NCBI GenBank assembly: GCA_026387895.1
Contig: JAPLKT010000041.1
Span: 35,611 to 99,610, forward strand
DNA: 64,000 bases
Direction: 5' to 3'
Source of the DNA: Gemmatimonadota bacterium
GTDB taxonomy: Bacteria; Gemmatimonadota; Gemmatimonadetes; Gemmatimonadales; Gemmatimonadaceae
Shown here: piece by piece, positions 35,390 through 43,660 of the stretch
Numbering within the stretch: position 1 is the first letter of the stretch
Layout: every line of letters begins with the position of its first letter
Notes under the pieces: generated by a model
The model's database searches: none
The model's input: the letters and a program-made list of their open reading frames with translations, nothing else
Told to the model about the DNA's origin: nothing
Position numbers and translations under genes: made by a program

Positions 35390-38361
35390 TGCGGCGCCTC
35401 CTCGGCGTGCTGCTCATGGCGTGCGCGACGATGCTTCCGCAACGGCTCGGCGCGCAGGTCGCCCCCAATCTGCACTGGGAAACGTTTCAGACCACACACT
35501 TCCGCGTGCACTTCGCCACCGGCTTGGAGCCCGTCGCCCGTCGCGCCGCTGGCAGCGCCGAGCGCGCGTGGGGACGGCTTGCCGCCGAGCTGGTAGAGCC
35601 ACGGGGCCCAGTGGAGCTCGTGCTTGCCGATAACGTCGACTACAGCAACGGCTACGCGACACTCTTTCCGAGCAATCGGATTGTCGTGTATGCCCGGCCA
35701 CCGGTGGACGGCACGGCACTCAAGTTCCTCGACGACTGGTTTGACCTCGTGCTCACGCACGAACTCACGCACGTCTTCCATCTCGATCGCTCCGCCGGTT
35801 GGTGGCGCCTGGCGCAGCGCGTGCTCGGCCGGAATCCGCTCCTCTTCCCAGGGATCTACACACCCAGCTGGATGGATGAGGGCATCGCCGTGTACTACGA
35901 GTCGCGACTCACCGGCGCGGGACGCATCCTCGGCTCCGAACATGCGATGATTGTTTCCGCGCACGCACGCGACGGGACGACGCCAGCGCTCAACGCCTGG
36001 TCGGCGAGCACCACGCAGTTCCCGCTGGGCCAAGTGCCGTATGCGTACGGGTCGTTGCTGATGGACTTCGTCGCGCGGACGCAGGGTGCGCCGAAAATGC
36101 GGGCATTTATTGAGACGACGGCCGCGCGGAGCGTTCCGTTCCTGCTGAATTCCAACGCCGCCGAGTCGTTCGGGATTAGCTTCGACAGCGCCTACCGGGC
36201 GTGGACCGATTCCGTGAAGCGGCACGCGACGTCATCGACGCTCCTCGTGCGTCCAACCATGCTCACCGCGCGTGGCTGGGCCGCCGAACGCCTTCGATGG
36301 ACCAGTAATAGCGAGCTCATCTATGCGAGCAACACGGGGCGTGATCTCCCTGCGCTCACTGCGGTCAACGCGTCCACAGGCGCCACCCGCACGATTGCTG
36401 ATCGCACCACCGCGGGCACTACGTCGCCCCTGCGCGACGGGAGTCGCGTGTTCGCGCAGGAGGATCTCACGGATCTCTATACAGTGCGCAGCGATCTCTA
36501 CATCGAGACCGGTGACCTGTCCGCCGAACCCTCGGCGACCGTGTGGACCGCAGGGAAGACGGTCACGACAACGCGCCTGACCACCGGCGCACGCTTGCTA
36601 CAGCCGGATGCTCGTTGCGCGTCGCCAACGGGCGCGTGCGCGCCACGAACCGTCGCGGTGCAACTCACCCCGGGCAGTACGCGGCTCGTGCTCATTGCTG
36701 GCGACTCGATGACCCCACTCACGTCGAGCGCGCTCGATACGATTTGGGCCGAACCGCGCTGGTCGCACGACGGATCAAAGATTGTTGCGGCACGCCGCGT
36801 GCGTGGTGGGATCAGTGATCTGGTCGTCCTCGATGCACGCGGACGCATGATGGGAGCGTTCGCGCGCGCCCGTGGTGTGACCGTTGCGCCAAGTTGGGCG
36901 CCGACCGACGACGCTCTCTATTTCACCAGCGACCGCACCGGGCGCGCGGGCCTGTATCGGCTGGACCTCGCCACCGGGGGCACGGAGCGCATCGCAGAGA
37001 GTCCCACCGGATTGTTCGAGAGCGAAGTGAGCCCTGACGGCGCACGGATTGCGACACTCGAATACCGTGGCGACGGCTACCACGTGGCCACTTTTCCAAG
37101 CGCATCGCCGCGCGTCATCGCCAATAGCACCACCGTCTTCGGCCGCTCGCGCGGTGATTCGGCCATCACCATCAGCGAAACACAGGCGCCCGCCTCGCCC
37201 TATGCCCCGTGGCGCACGCTGCTCCCCACCTACTGGCTCCCGACCGCCACCGCGAGCGACGATCGTCGGACGAGTTGGGGATTCCTGACAAGCGGCACCG
37301 ACGCGATCGGGCGTCATCGGTACGATGCGATGGTTGCCCGCGACTTCGGACGTTCCGAGACTTCCTGGGATCTCTCGTACGCCTACGCCGGATTCGGCAA
37401 CCCAACCCTTGGGCTCTTGAGCAGCGCTGAGTGGGATCACTTTGCGATCGCGGATTCGTCGCATCGTGTCATCGGAACACTCTCGCGTCGCAAACGCTTC
37501 GCCGGCGGGTCGTTCACCGTGATGCGCGCACGATACCGCAGTAATGCGTATCTCGGACTCGGCTTCAATATGGAGTTCCGCGACTTCCAAACGTCCCCGG
37601 TGTCGGTGCTTGCGCAACTCGGCAGCAGCTACGCGCGGAGCTACAGCTATCCCACCGTTTATCTGAATGCCGGGTTCGGGAGTGCTCGGACCACGGCGCT
37701 TGGCATCTCCCCCGAGGACGGGTGGCAGGTCGCGGGCACGGCGCGTCAGCGGTGGCGGAGCGATGCGGCGTCGAGTACCCGCTCGACGAGCGTCGTCAGC
37801 TATGCACAGTTCTTCAAGGCGCTCGACTTCGGCGGTCCCGCGCACGCGGTGTTCGCGGGGCGCGTTGCCGCGGGCTGGGCGGACAACAACGCCGTGAGCG
37901 CGCTCGAAGCCGGCGGTGTGAGTGGGGCGATGCTCTCGGTCATCCCCGGCGTCACGATCGGCGAAGGACGTCGCACGTTCTTCGTGCGAGGCGTCCCCGC
38001 GGCTGCACAGGTGGGGACGAGCGCGCTCGGCGCGAGTGCGGAGCTCCGCATTCCGCTGTCGCAGCCGAACGCGGGGTGGTTGCTCCTTCCGCTCTTTTTA
38101 CAGAAGGTGAATCTCACGCTCTTCACGGATGCCGCGTCGGCGTGGTGTCCCACAGGCACGACGAACACGAGCGTCTGCGGCGGCAAGAGCACGGCGCGCG
38201 ATTGGTTGCAGAGTGCTGGCGCCGAAGTGCAGTTCGACAGCGCCTTCCAGTATGATCTCCCGTACCGGCTCCGTCTCGGTGTGGCAGCGCCGATCGTGAG
38301 CAGTCGATCCACCAGCGGCAATCGTGTCGCTGCCTACTTCTCCGTTGGGGCCTCGTTCTAA
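35386..38361 (+). CDS. exported gluzincin-type metalloprotease + TolB/PD40 beta-propeller + C-terminal outer-membrane barrel
   Basis: LTHELTHVFHLDRSAG...WMDEGIAVYYESR; propeller repeats APTDDALYFTSDRTGRAGLYRLD and SPDGARIATLEYRGDGYHV; barrel-like C-terminus ending AAYFSVGASF. Confidence 0.75.
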   Translation: MMRRLLGVLLMACATMLPQRLGAQVAPNLHWETFQTTHFRVHFATGLEPVARRAAGSAERAWGRLAAELVEPRGPVELVLADNVDYSNGYATLFPSNRIVVYARPPVDGTALKFLDDWFDLVLTHELTHVFHLDRSAGWWRLAQRVLGRNPLLFPGIYTPSWMDEGIAVYYESRLTGAGRILGSEHAMIVSAHARDGTTPALNAWSASTTQFPLGQVPYAYGSLLMDFVARTQGAPKMRAFIETTAARSVPFLLNSNAAESFGISFDSAYRAWTDSVKRHATSSTLLVRPTMLTARGWAAERLRWTSNSELIYASNTGRDLPALTAVNASTGATRTIADRTTAGTTSPLRDGSRVFAQEDLTDLYTVRSDLYIETGDLSAEPSATVWTAGKTVTTTRLTTGARLLQPDARCASPTGACAPRTVAVQLTPGSTRLVLIAGDSMTPLTSSALDTIWAEPRWSHDGSKIVAARRVRGGISDLVVLDARGRMMGAFARARGVTVAPSWAPTDDALYFTSDRTGRAGLYRLDLATGGTERIAESPTGLFESEVSPDGARIATLEYRGDGYHVATFPSASPRVIANSTTVFGRSRGDSAITISETQAPASPYAPWRTLLPTYWLPTATASDDRRTSWGFLTSGTDAIGRHRYDAMVARDFGRSETSWDLSYAYAGFGNPTLGLLSSAEWDHFAIADSSHRVIGTLSRRKRFAGGSFTVMRARYRSNAYLGLGFNMEFRDFQTSPVSVLAQLGSSYARSYSYPTVYLNAGFGSARTTALGISPEDGWQVAGTARQRWRSDAASSTRSTSVVSYAQFFKALDFGGPAHAVFAGRVAAGWADNNAVSALEAGGVSGAMLSVIPGVTIGEGRRTFFVRGVPAAAQVGTSALGASAELRIPLSQPNAGWLLLPLFLQKVNLTLFTDAASAWCPTGTTNTSVCGGKSTARDWLQSAGAEVQFDSAFQYDLPYRLRLGVAAPIVSSRSTSGNRVAAYFSVGASF

Positions 38362-38868
38362 ATGTCTCGAGCATCTGATGGTGCAGGACGCGTGTTCATT
38401 CATGAATCCGCCGTGGTGCTCGGCGATGTGGTGCTCGGTGCGGGGGTCAGTATCTGGCCCAACGCCGTCGTGCGTGCGGATTCCGATCGGATTAGTATCG
38501 GCGACGAGAGCAACGTGCAGGATGGTGCGGTGCTGCATTGCGATCCTGGGGTGCCGTGCCGCATCGGTGCGCGCGTGACGGTCGGTCATCGCGCGGTGGT
38601 GCACGGCGCAACGGTCGAGGACGACAGCCTGATTGGCATCGGCGCGATTGTGTTGAACCATGCGGTGGTCGGTGCCGGCTCGATTGTCGGCGCTGGTGCG
38701 GTTGTACCGGAGGGAATGGTGATACCGCCAGGCAGCCTCGCGCTGGGCGTGCCGGCCACGGTACGCCCGATGCGCGACGACCAGCGGGAGCGACTCGCTT
38801 GGGGCTATCAGGGCTACGTACAGATGAAGGAGCGGCATCGCGCTGGGGAGTTTCCGCGCCACCAATGA
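38362..38868 (+). CDS. gamma-type carbonic anhydrase-like / hexapeptide-repeat protein
   Basis: Left-handed beta-helix repeats VVLGDVVLGAGVSIWPNAVVRADSDRISIGDESNVQDGAVLHCDPG...VTVGHRAVVHGA. Confidence 0.88.
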   Translation: MSRASDGAGRVFIHESAVVLGDVVLGAGVSIWPNAVVRADSDRISIGDESNVQDGAVLHCDPGVPCRIGARVTVGHRAVVHGATVEDDSLIGIGAIVLNHAVVGAGSIVGAGAVVPEGMVIPPGSLALGVPATVRPMRDDQRERLAWGYQGYVQMKERHRAGEFPRHQ

Positions 38869-38872
38869 AGGC

Positions 38873-38980
38873 GCAGGGCACGCAGGGCACGCAGGGCACG
38901 CAGGGCACGCAGGGCACGCAGGGCACGCAGGGCACGCAGGGCACGCAGGGCACGCAGGGCACGCAGGGCACGCAGGGCGC
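38873..38980 (+). repeat. 9-bp tandem array (gcagggcac)x12, last unit gcagggcgc
   Basis: Exact unit-by-unit reading; 108 bp, starts 5 nt after the stop of the hexapeptide gene. Confidence 0.97.
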
Positions 38981-39245
38981 GGGATAGATCAAGGCATCAG
39001 TACGACGTGCTAATTGCTCACGTGCGAGCAAGCAAGTCCCTTCCGCCCTGATTCGCGATCACCTATGATGCGTCCCCGATAAGAATTGCGGAAAGTCGGT
39101 GAAATGCGGTGCGGTGCAGGGTGTGATTTGCAGGGATTTTGTCTCTGGGAGTCGGCGTGCGTTCGGGTGTCGTTAGACTGGCGTCTTTCTGTTCGTAAAT
39201 ACGACAGTTGGAATGATATGTGTTTGTAATGTTCATCCAGCCTCG

Positions 39246-39271
39246 CGACATCAATCTGTGACGTCGTTTTT
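39246..39271 (+). terminator. candidate intrinsic terminator/attenuator in the nrdJ leader
   Basis: cgacatca-atctg-tgacgtcg followed by TTTTT; 7 of 8 stem pairs. Confidence 0.4.
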
Positions 39272-39521
39272 GTAAGTTGTTGTTTTATAACGCGTTAGGT
39301 CGTTATGGCGCGGAAACACGAACCCCCGTAGCTTGCTCTCCCGCCACAGAAGTGTTGAAAAACTGGTGGTTTGGTAGGACAAGTTTGGCCGAAGGGTTTT
39401 GGTCTTTGAGAAATAGAAGTCATCTGTTGCCGTCTGCCTTATGCCGCCAACAGTTGCAGTGCATATGCAGCACCTACGTTCATCAGCAGTGATCCAATCA
39501 TCACCTCGGGAGTTCCAGATA

Positions 39522-42053
39522 ATGCCTTTGCCGGTCACCCCCCCCGCTTCTCCTGCCTCGCTGTCGCAGAATGCTCGTACCGTTCTTGAGAAGCGCTACT
39601 TGGTGAAGGACAAGTCGGGAAAGCCGACTGAGACGCCCGAGGAGATGTTTTGGCGTGTCGCGACTGTGGTTGCTGAGGCGGATCGTCGCTACGGACACAG
39701 CGACGCCGAGATTCAGGCCACGGCGAACACGTTCTATGAATTGATGACCCAGCGCCGGTTCGAGCCGAACTCGCCGACGTTGATGAACGCTGGTCGCCCG
39801 TTGGGGCAGTTGTCGGCGTGCTTTGTGCTGCCGGTTGACGACGCGTTGTCGAATGGGCACGCGGGCATCTATGACACGTTGCGTTCGATGGCGCTCATTC
39901 ATCAGAGCGGCGGCGGCACGGGCTTTTCCTTCAGCCGTATCCGCGCCAAGGGCTCAATGGTGCGTTCGACGACTGGCGTTGCCAGCGGTCCGATCAGCTT
40001 CATGAACCTGTACGACGCCAGCACGGATGCCGTGAAGCAGGGCGGCACGCGTCGTGGCGCGAACATGGGGATCTTGCGCGTTGATCATCCAGACGTTCTG
40101 GATTTCATCGCCTGCAAGGAAGACCTCACGAAGGTTGTGAACTTCAACATCTCGGTTGGCATCACCGACGCCTTCATGAAGGCGCTTGAGGCGGACGCCG
40201 AGTATGACTTGGTCGATCCGGTCAGCAAGAAGGTGACGGGACAGCTCAAGGCGACGGATGTGTGGGACAGAATGATCACCGGTGCGTGGCGCACGGGCGA
40301 GCCGGGCGTGTTCTTCATCGACGAGGCGAACCGCTACAATCCGGTGCCGCACCTTGGCGATTACGAGGCCACCAACCCGTGCGGCGAGCAGCCGCTGCTC
40401 CCGTACGACGTCTGCAACCTTGGTTCGGTCAACGTTGGCTACTACGTCGAGAACGGTGCGATGAACTGGACGGCGTTCGCCGCCGACATTCATCGCAGCA
40501 CGCACTTCCTCGACAACATCATTGACGTCAACAAGTACCCGCTGCCGGAAATCGACGCGCTGTCCAAGCAGATTCGTCGTATCGGCTTGGGCGTCATGGG
40601 CTTTGCCGATGCGCTGATCCGCCTTGGCATTGCGTACGACACGCCGGAAGGGGTGGCGTTCGGCAAGCGCGTGATGGAGTTCCTCGACGTCGAAGGGAAG
40701 AAGGAGAGCGAGCGCTTGGCCAAGCAGCGCGGCGCGTTTCCGGAGTGGAGCCAGAGCATTTTTGGCCCCGACGCGACCTCCGCGCGTGATGCCTCGGGTG
40801 GCCGTGTCCGCCCGATGCAGATGCTGCGCAACTGCAACGTCACAACGGTCGCGCCGACCGGCACCATCTCGATCATCGCGGGGTGCTCGTCGGGTCTCGA
40901 ACCGCTCTTCGCCGTTGCCTTCATGCGCAATCAGGCCGGCGTTATGATGCCGGATGTGAACGAAGATTTCGTCGCGATCGCCAAGTCGGAAGGCTGGTAC
41001 AGCGAAGCGCTCATGGAGCGCATTGCCAAGACGGGCACGGTGGCCCACGCCGAAGTGCCGACCAAGTGGCAGAAGGTGTTTGTCACCGCCAATCTGATCG
41101 CACCGGAATGGCACGTGAAGATGCAGGCGGCCTTCCAGGAACACTGCGACTCGGCTATCTCCAAGACCACAAACTTCGCGCACACCGCCACCAAGGACGA
41201 CGTCCGCAACATCTACACGCTCGCGTGGAAGATGAACTGCAAGGGCGTCACGGTGTATCGCGATGGCTCACGCGATGGCCAGGTGCTCAGCACCGGCGCC
41301 ACCGAGACGGCCAAGGCCGAGCGCAAGGGTGAAGGCGCCGCTGCGCCGAGCGCCGAAGCCAAGCGTGAAATCGCTGAACTCAACGGCCAGATGGCTGAGT
41401 TCCGCTCTGAGAATGATCGTCTCAAGAAGATGCTGTTCGACGCCGAGGCGGAGAACCTTCAGCGCCGTCAGAAGCGTGCGCGCCCGGACACGCCGCTCCG
41501 CTCCACCAGCATCAAAAAGGACACCCCGCTCGGCGTGCTCTTCGCGCACATCACCGAAGACGACAAGGGACAGCCGTTCGAAGTGTTCATCAATCTCGGC
41601 AAGGCGGGCGGTTCCGCTATGGCCGACGCCGAGGCCATGGGCCGCATGATCTCGCTGTCGCTGCGCTCTGGCATCTCGCTCAATGAGATCCATCGCCAGC
41701 TGCGCGGCATCAGTTCCGACAAGGCCGTTGGCCTCGGACCGAACAAGGTGCTGTCGGTGCCGGACGCCATCGGCTTAGCGCTCGAAGACTGGATGCGGAT
41801 GAAGCAGGGCGTGCAGCAGGAGTTGCTCTCGCTCCCGCAGACCACGCAGGCGCAGTCCCCGAGCAGTACCCAGCGTCCGATCGAAGCGGTGGTGCGCACG
41901 AGCAGCGGTGGCCTAGAGCAGGTCGCCATGTTCAACACGGGCGACAACAATGCCGAGTCGTTCATCGGCACCTGCCCGGATTGCGGTTCGCAGCTCGAAT
42001 ACGCGGAAGGATGCGTGAAGTGCCACGTCTGTGGGTTCAGCGAGTGCGGCTGA
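39522..42053 (+). CDS. nrdJ: adenosylcobalamin-dependent (class II) ribonucleotide reductase
   Basis: FEPNSPTLMNAGRPLGQLSACFVLPVDD; NPCGEQPLLPYDVCNLGSVN; ATVAPTGTISIIAGCSSGLEP-type motif; C-terminal CPDCGSQLEYAEGCVKCHVCGFSECG. Confidence 0.94.
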   Translation: MPLPVTPPASPASLSQNARTVLEKRYLVKDKSGKPTETPEEMFWRVATVVAEADRRYGHSDAEIQATANTFYELMTQRRFEPNSPTLMNAGRPLGQLSACFVLPVDDALSNGHAGIYDTLRSMALIHQSGGGTGFSFSRIRAKGSMVRSTTGVASGPISFMNLYDASTDAVKQGGTRRGANMGILRVDHPDVLDFIACKEDLTKVVNFNISVGITDAFMKALEADAEYDLVDPVSKKVTGQLKATDVWDRMITGAWRTGEPGVFFIDEANRYNPVPHLGDYEATNPCGEQPLLPYDVCNLGSVNVGYYVENGAMNWTAFAADIHRSTHFLDNIIDVNKYPLPEIDALSKQIRRIGLGVMGFADALIRLGIAYDTPEGVAFGKRVMEFLDVEGKKESERLAKQRGAFPEWSQSIFGPDATSARDASGGRVRPMQMLRNCNVTTVAPTGTISIIAGCSSGLEPLFAVAFMRNQAGVMMPDVNEDFVAIAKSEGWYSEALMERIAKTGTVAHAEVPTKWQKVFVTANLIAPEWHVKMQAAFQEHCDSAISKTTNFAHTATKDDVRNIYTLAWKMNCKGVTVYRDGSRDGQVLSTGATETAKAERKGEGAAAPSAEAKREIAELNGQMAEFRSENDRLKKMLFDAEAENLQRRQKRARPDTPLRSTSIKKDTPLGVLFAHITEDDKGQPFEVFINLGKAGGSAMADAEAMGRMISLSLRSGISLNEIHRQLRGISSDKAVGLGPNKVLSVPDAIGLALEDWMRMKQGVQQELLSLPQTTQAQSPSSTQRPIEAVVRTSSGGLEQVAMFNTGDNNAESFIGTCPDCGSQLEYAEGCVKCHVCGFSECG

Positions 42054-42090
42054 GTCGCTTGGGTTGAAGCAGCCCAGTAGCGTACTGCAG

Positions 42091-42122
42091 AAAGCGGATG
42101 TCGCGGATGCGACATCCGCTTT
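42091..42122 (+). terminator. rho-independent-type terminator hairpin after nrdJ
   Basis: AAAGCGGATGTCGC-GGAT-GCGACATCCGCTTT perfect 14-bp stem. Confidence 0.85.
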
Positions 42123-42152
42123 GTGCTTCCCACCGTTCATGAGGACACGCCT

Positions 42153-42686
42153 GTGAGAATCGTCGGCGGCAAGCATGCGGGCCGCGATCTGACGTCGCCC
42201 AAGGATTTTCGCGTGCGGCCGACGGCGGAGCATGTGCGCGCCGGTATCATGGGCATGGTCGGCGAGTTCAAGGACGCGCGCGTGCTGGATTTGTTCGCGG
42301 GGACCGGGGCCCTTGGGCTCGAAGCGATCAGTCGCGGCGCGAAGGCTGCTGATTTCGTGGAGACGCGGCCGTCGTCGCTGCATGCGCTCAAGGCCAATAT
42401 TGGCCTCCTGCGAATGAGCGATCGAACGAGGGTCTTCAAGCGCGATGCATTGCCCTTCGCCGAGAATCTGCCAGCGAACTCCTATGACATTGCGTTCGTA
42501 GATCCGCCGTACGAATCCAAGATGCTCGACCGAGTAATCGCCCGATGGCTTGTGGTGCCCTTCGCGCGGATTTTAGTGGCGGAGCACGCGCGCACACATG
42601 TGCTCCCGAAGGGAAGTCAGGAGCAGACGTTTGATGAGACGGTGGTCACGATCTACCGCGCCGTGCGTCCGACGACCGCTCCCTAG
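42153..42686 (+). CDS. rsmD: 16S rRNA (guanine(966)-N(2))-methyltransferase RsmD-like
   Basis: VRIVGGKHAGRDLTSPKDFRVRPTAEHVRAGIMGM; LDLFAGTGALGLEAISRGA; AFVDPPYES; GTG start at 42153. Confidence 0.88.
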   Translation: MRIVGGKHAGRDLTSPKDFRVRPTAEHVRAGIMGMVGEFKDARVLDLFAGTGALGLEAISRGAKAADFVETRPSSLHALKANIGLLRMSDRTRVFKRDALPFAENLPANSYDIAFVDPPYESKMLDRVIARWLVVPFARILVAEHARTHVLPKGSQEQTFDETVVTIYRAVRPTTAP

Positions 42687-42848
42687 GCTCAACGAAAACG
42701 CGCGATTTCTGAACCCGCCGGAATAAAACGGTGGTGCTTTGTGCCGTGTCTGGTGGCATAGTGCGAGGGTGTGACGGCGCCGACTGCGAGCGCCGTTGGT
42801 CTCCACATCGCGGGCCCTTGCCTCTGGAACGCCTTCATGCCGCCATTG

Positions 42849-42888
42849 TTGACAGAAATATGTCATAGTAATATATTGTATGACATAT
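42849..42888 (+). promoter_or_regulatory. vapBC promoter with overlapping palindromic operator
   Basis: -35 TTGACA (42849-42854), 17 bp, -10 TATATT (42872-42877); inverted repeat ATATGTCATA (42858-42867) / TATGACATAT (42879-42888). Confidence 0.8.
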
Positions 42889-43132
42889 GCATCGCCACAC
42901 GACCCTCCGCCTTCCCGACACGCTCATGACGCGCGCGAAAGTGCACGCGCGTGATCACGGAACCACGCTCACGGCCGTCATGGAAGCCGCGCTTGCGGCG
43001 TACTTAGCCGAGCCGAGTGCGGGGCAGGTGCGCGCACGTGTGGCGTTGCCGAGTTTTGGGAGTGGTGGAGTGCGGGAGGGGGTCAATCTTGACAGCACGG
43101 CCGAGTTGCTCGACTTGATGGGGGAGGAATGA
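42887..43132 (+). CDS. vapB: VapB-like antitoxin
   Basis: HRHTTLRLPDTLMTRAKVHARDHGTTLTAVMEAALAAYL RHH-type; overlaps PIN toxin by ATGA. Confidence 0.8.
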   Translation: MHRHTTLRLPDTLMTRAKVHARDHGTTLTAVMEAALAAYLAEPSAGQVRARVALPSFGSGGVREGVNLDSTAELLDLMGEE

Positions 43133-43566
43133 TTCTCCTCGATGTGAACGTGCTGGTGTATGCCTGTCGGCGTGATGTTCCGCAGCACGCGGAATACAAG
43201 CGTTGGTTAACCCGTGTGCTGGTTGGTGGAGAGCCGGTTGGAGTGGCATCGGAGACGCTCGCGTCGGTCGTCCGGATTGTGACCAACCGCAAAGTGTGGC
43301 ACGAGCCGTTGCGGATTGTCGACGCGCTGAACTTCTGCGAGGCGGTGCGCGCCGCGCCTGCGTCGGTTGTCGTGGAGGCTGGCGCTGGGCACTGGGAGTT
43401 GTTTCGTGCGATGTGCCGTGATGGCGATGCCCGAGGCAACTTGGTGGCGGACGCGCGGTTAGCCGCAATCGCCCTAGAGCAGGGGAGTGTGCTGGTTACC
43501 ACGGATCGAGATTTCGCACGGTTCCCGAGGCTCCGGTGGCGGCACCCGCTGGTGGCAGTGGCCTAA
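43129..43566 (+). CDS. vapC: VapC-like PIN-domain toxin
   Basis: MILLDVNVLVYACRRD; ADARLAAIALEQGSVLVTTDRDFARFPRLRWRHPL. Confidence 0.9.
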   Translation: MILLDVNVLVYACRRDVPQHAEYKRWLTRVLVGGEPVGVASETLASVVRIVTNRKVWHEPLRIVDALNFCEAVRAAPASVVVEAGAGHWELFRAMCRDGDARGNLVADARLAAIALEQGSVLVTTDRDFARFPRLRWRHPLVAVA

Positions 43567-43603
43567 AGAGCGGAGGGCAGGTCACGTACGAGGATCCTGC
43601 GTC

Positions 43604-43632
43604 TTGTGAGGCGTGAGAGCGCTCCCTAACTT
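43604..43632 (+). promoter_or_regulatory. candidate promoter TTGTGA - 17 bp - TAACTT upstream of the metalloprotease gene
   Basis: -35-like 43604-43609; -10-like 43627-43632; 29 nt before ATG. Confidence 0.4.
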
Positions 43633-43660
43633 CTCGCGCACCACCTGACCTGGAGTTCCG

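Noticed and set aside
38873-38980. Possible CRISPR array
   Set aside because: Units are 9 bp with no spacers and no cas genes nearby; it is a simple tandem repeat.
38492-39031. Minus-strand ORF with CVPCVPCVPC repeat (179 aa), superficially a Cys-rich repeat protein
   Set aside because: The Cys-Val-Pro run is just the translated 9-bp array, and the remainder is antisense to the hexapeptide gene with Arg/Pro-rich composition.
39170-39301. Integron attC-like GTTRRRY cores (GTTAGAC near 39172, GTTAGGT at 39295)
   Set aside because: No partnering RYYYAAC site at proper spacing and no integrase gene; heptamers of this degeneracy occur by chance.
38981-39521. Cobalamin riboswitch controlling nrdJ
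   Set aside because: Expected on biological grounds, but the conserved B12-box and core sequence were not found by eye; retained only as an unexplained leader.
39251-39538. 95-aa minus-strand ORF in the AT-rich nrdJ leader
   Set aside because: No recognisable domain, no ribosome-binding context, overlaps the nrdJ start; composition reflects the unusual leader.
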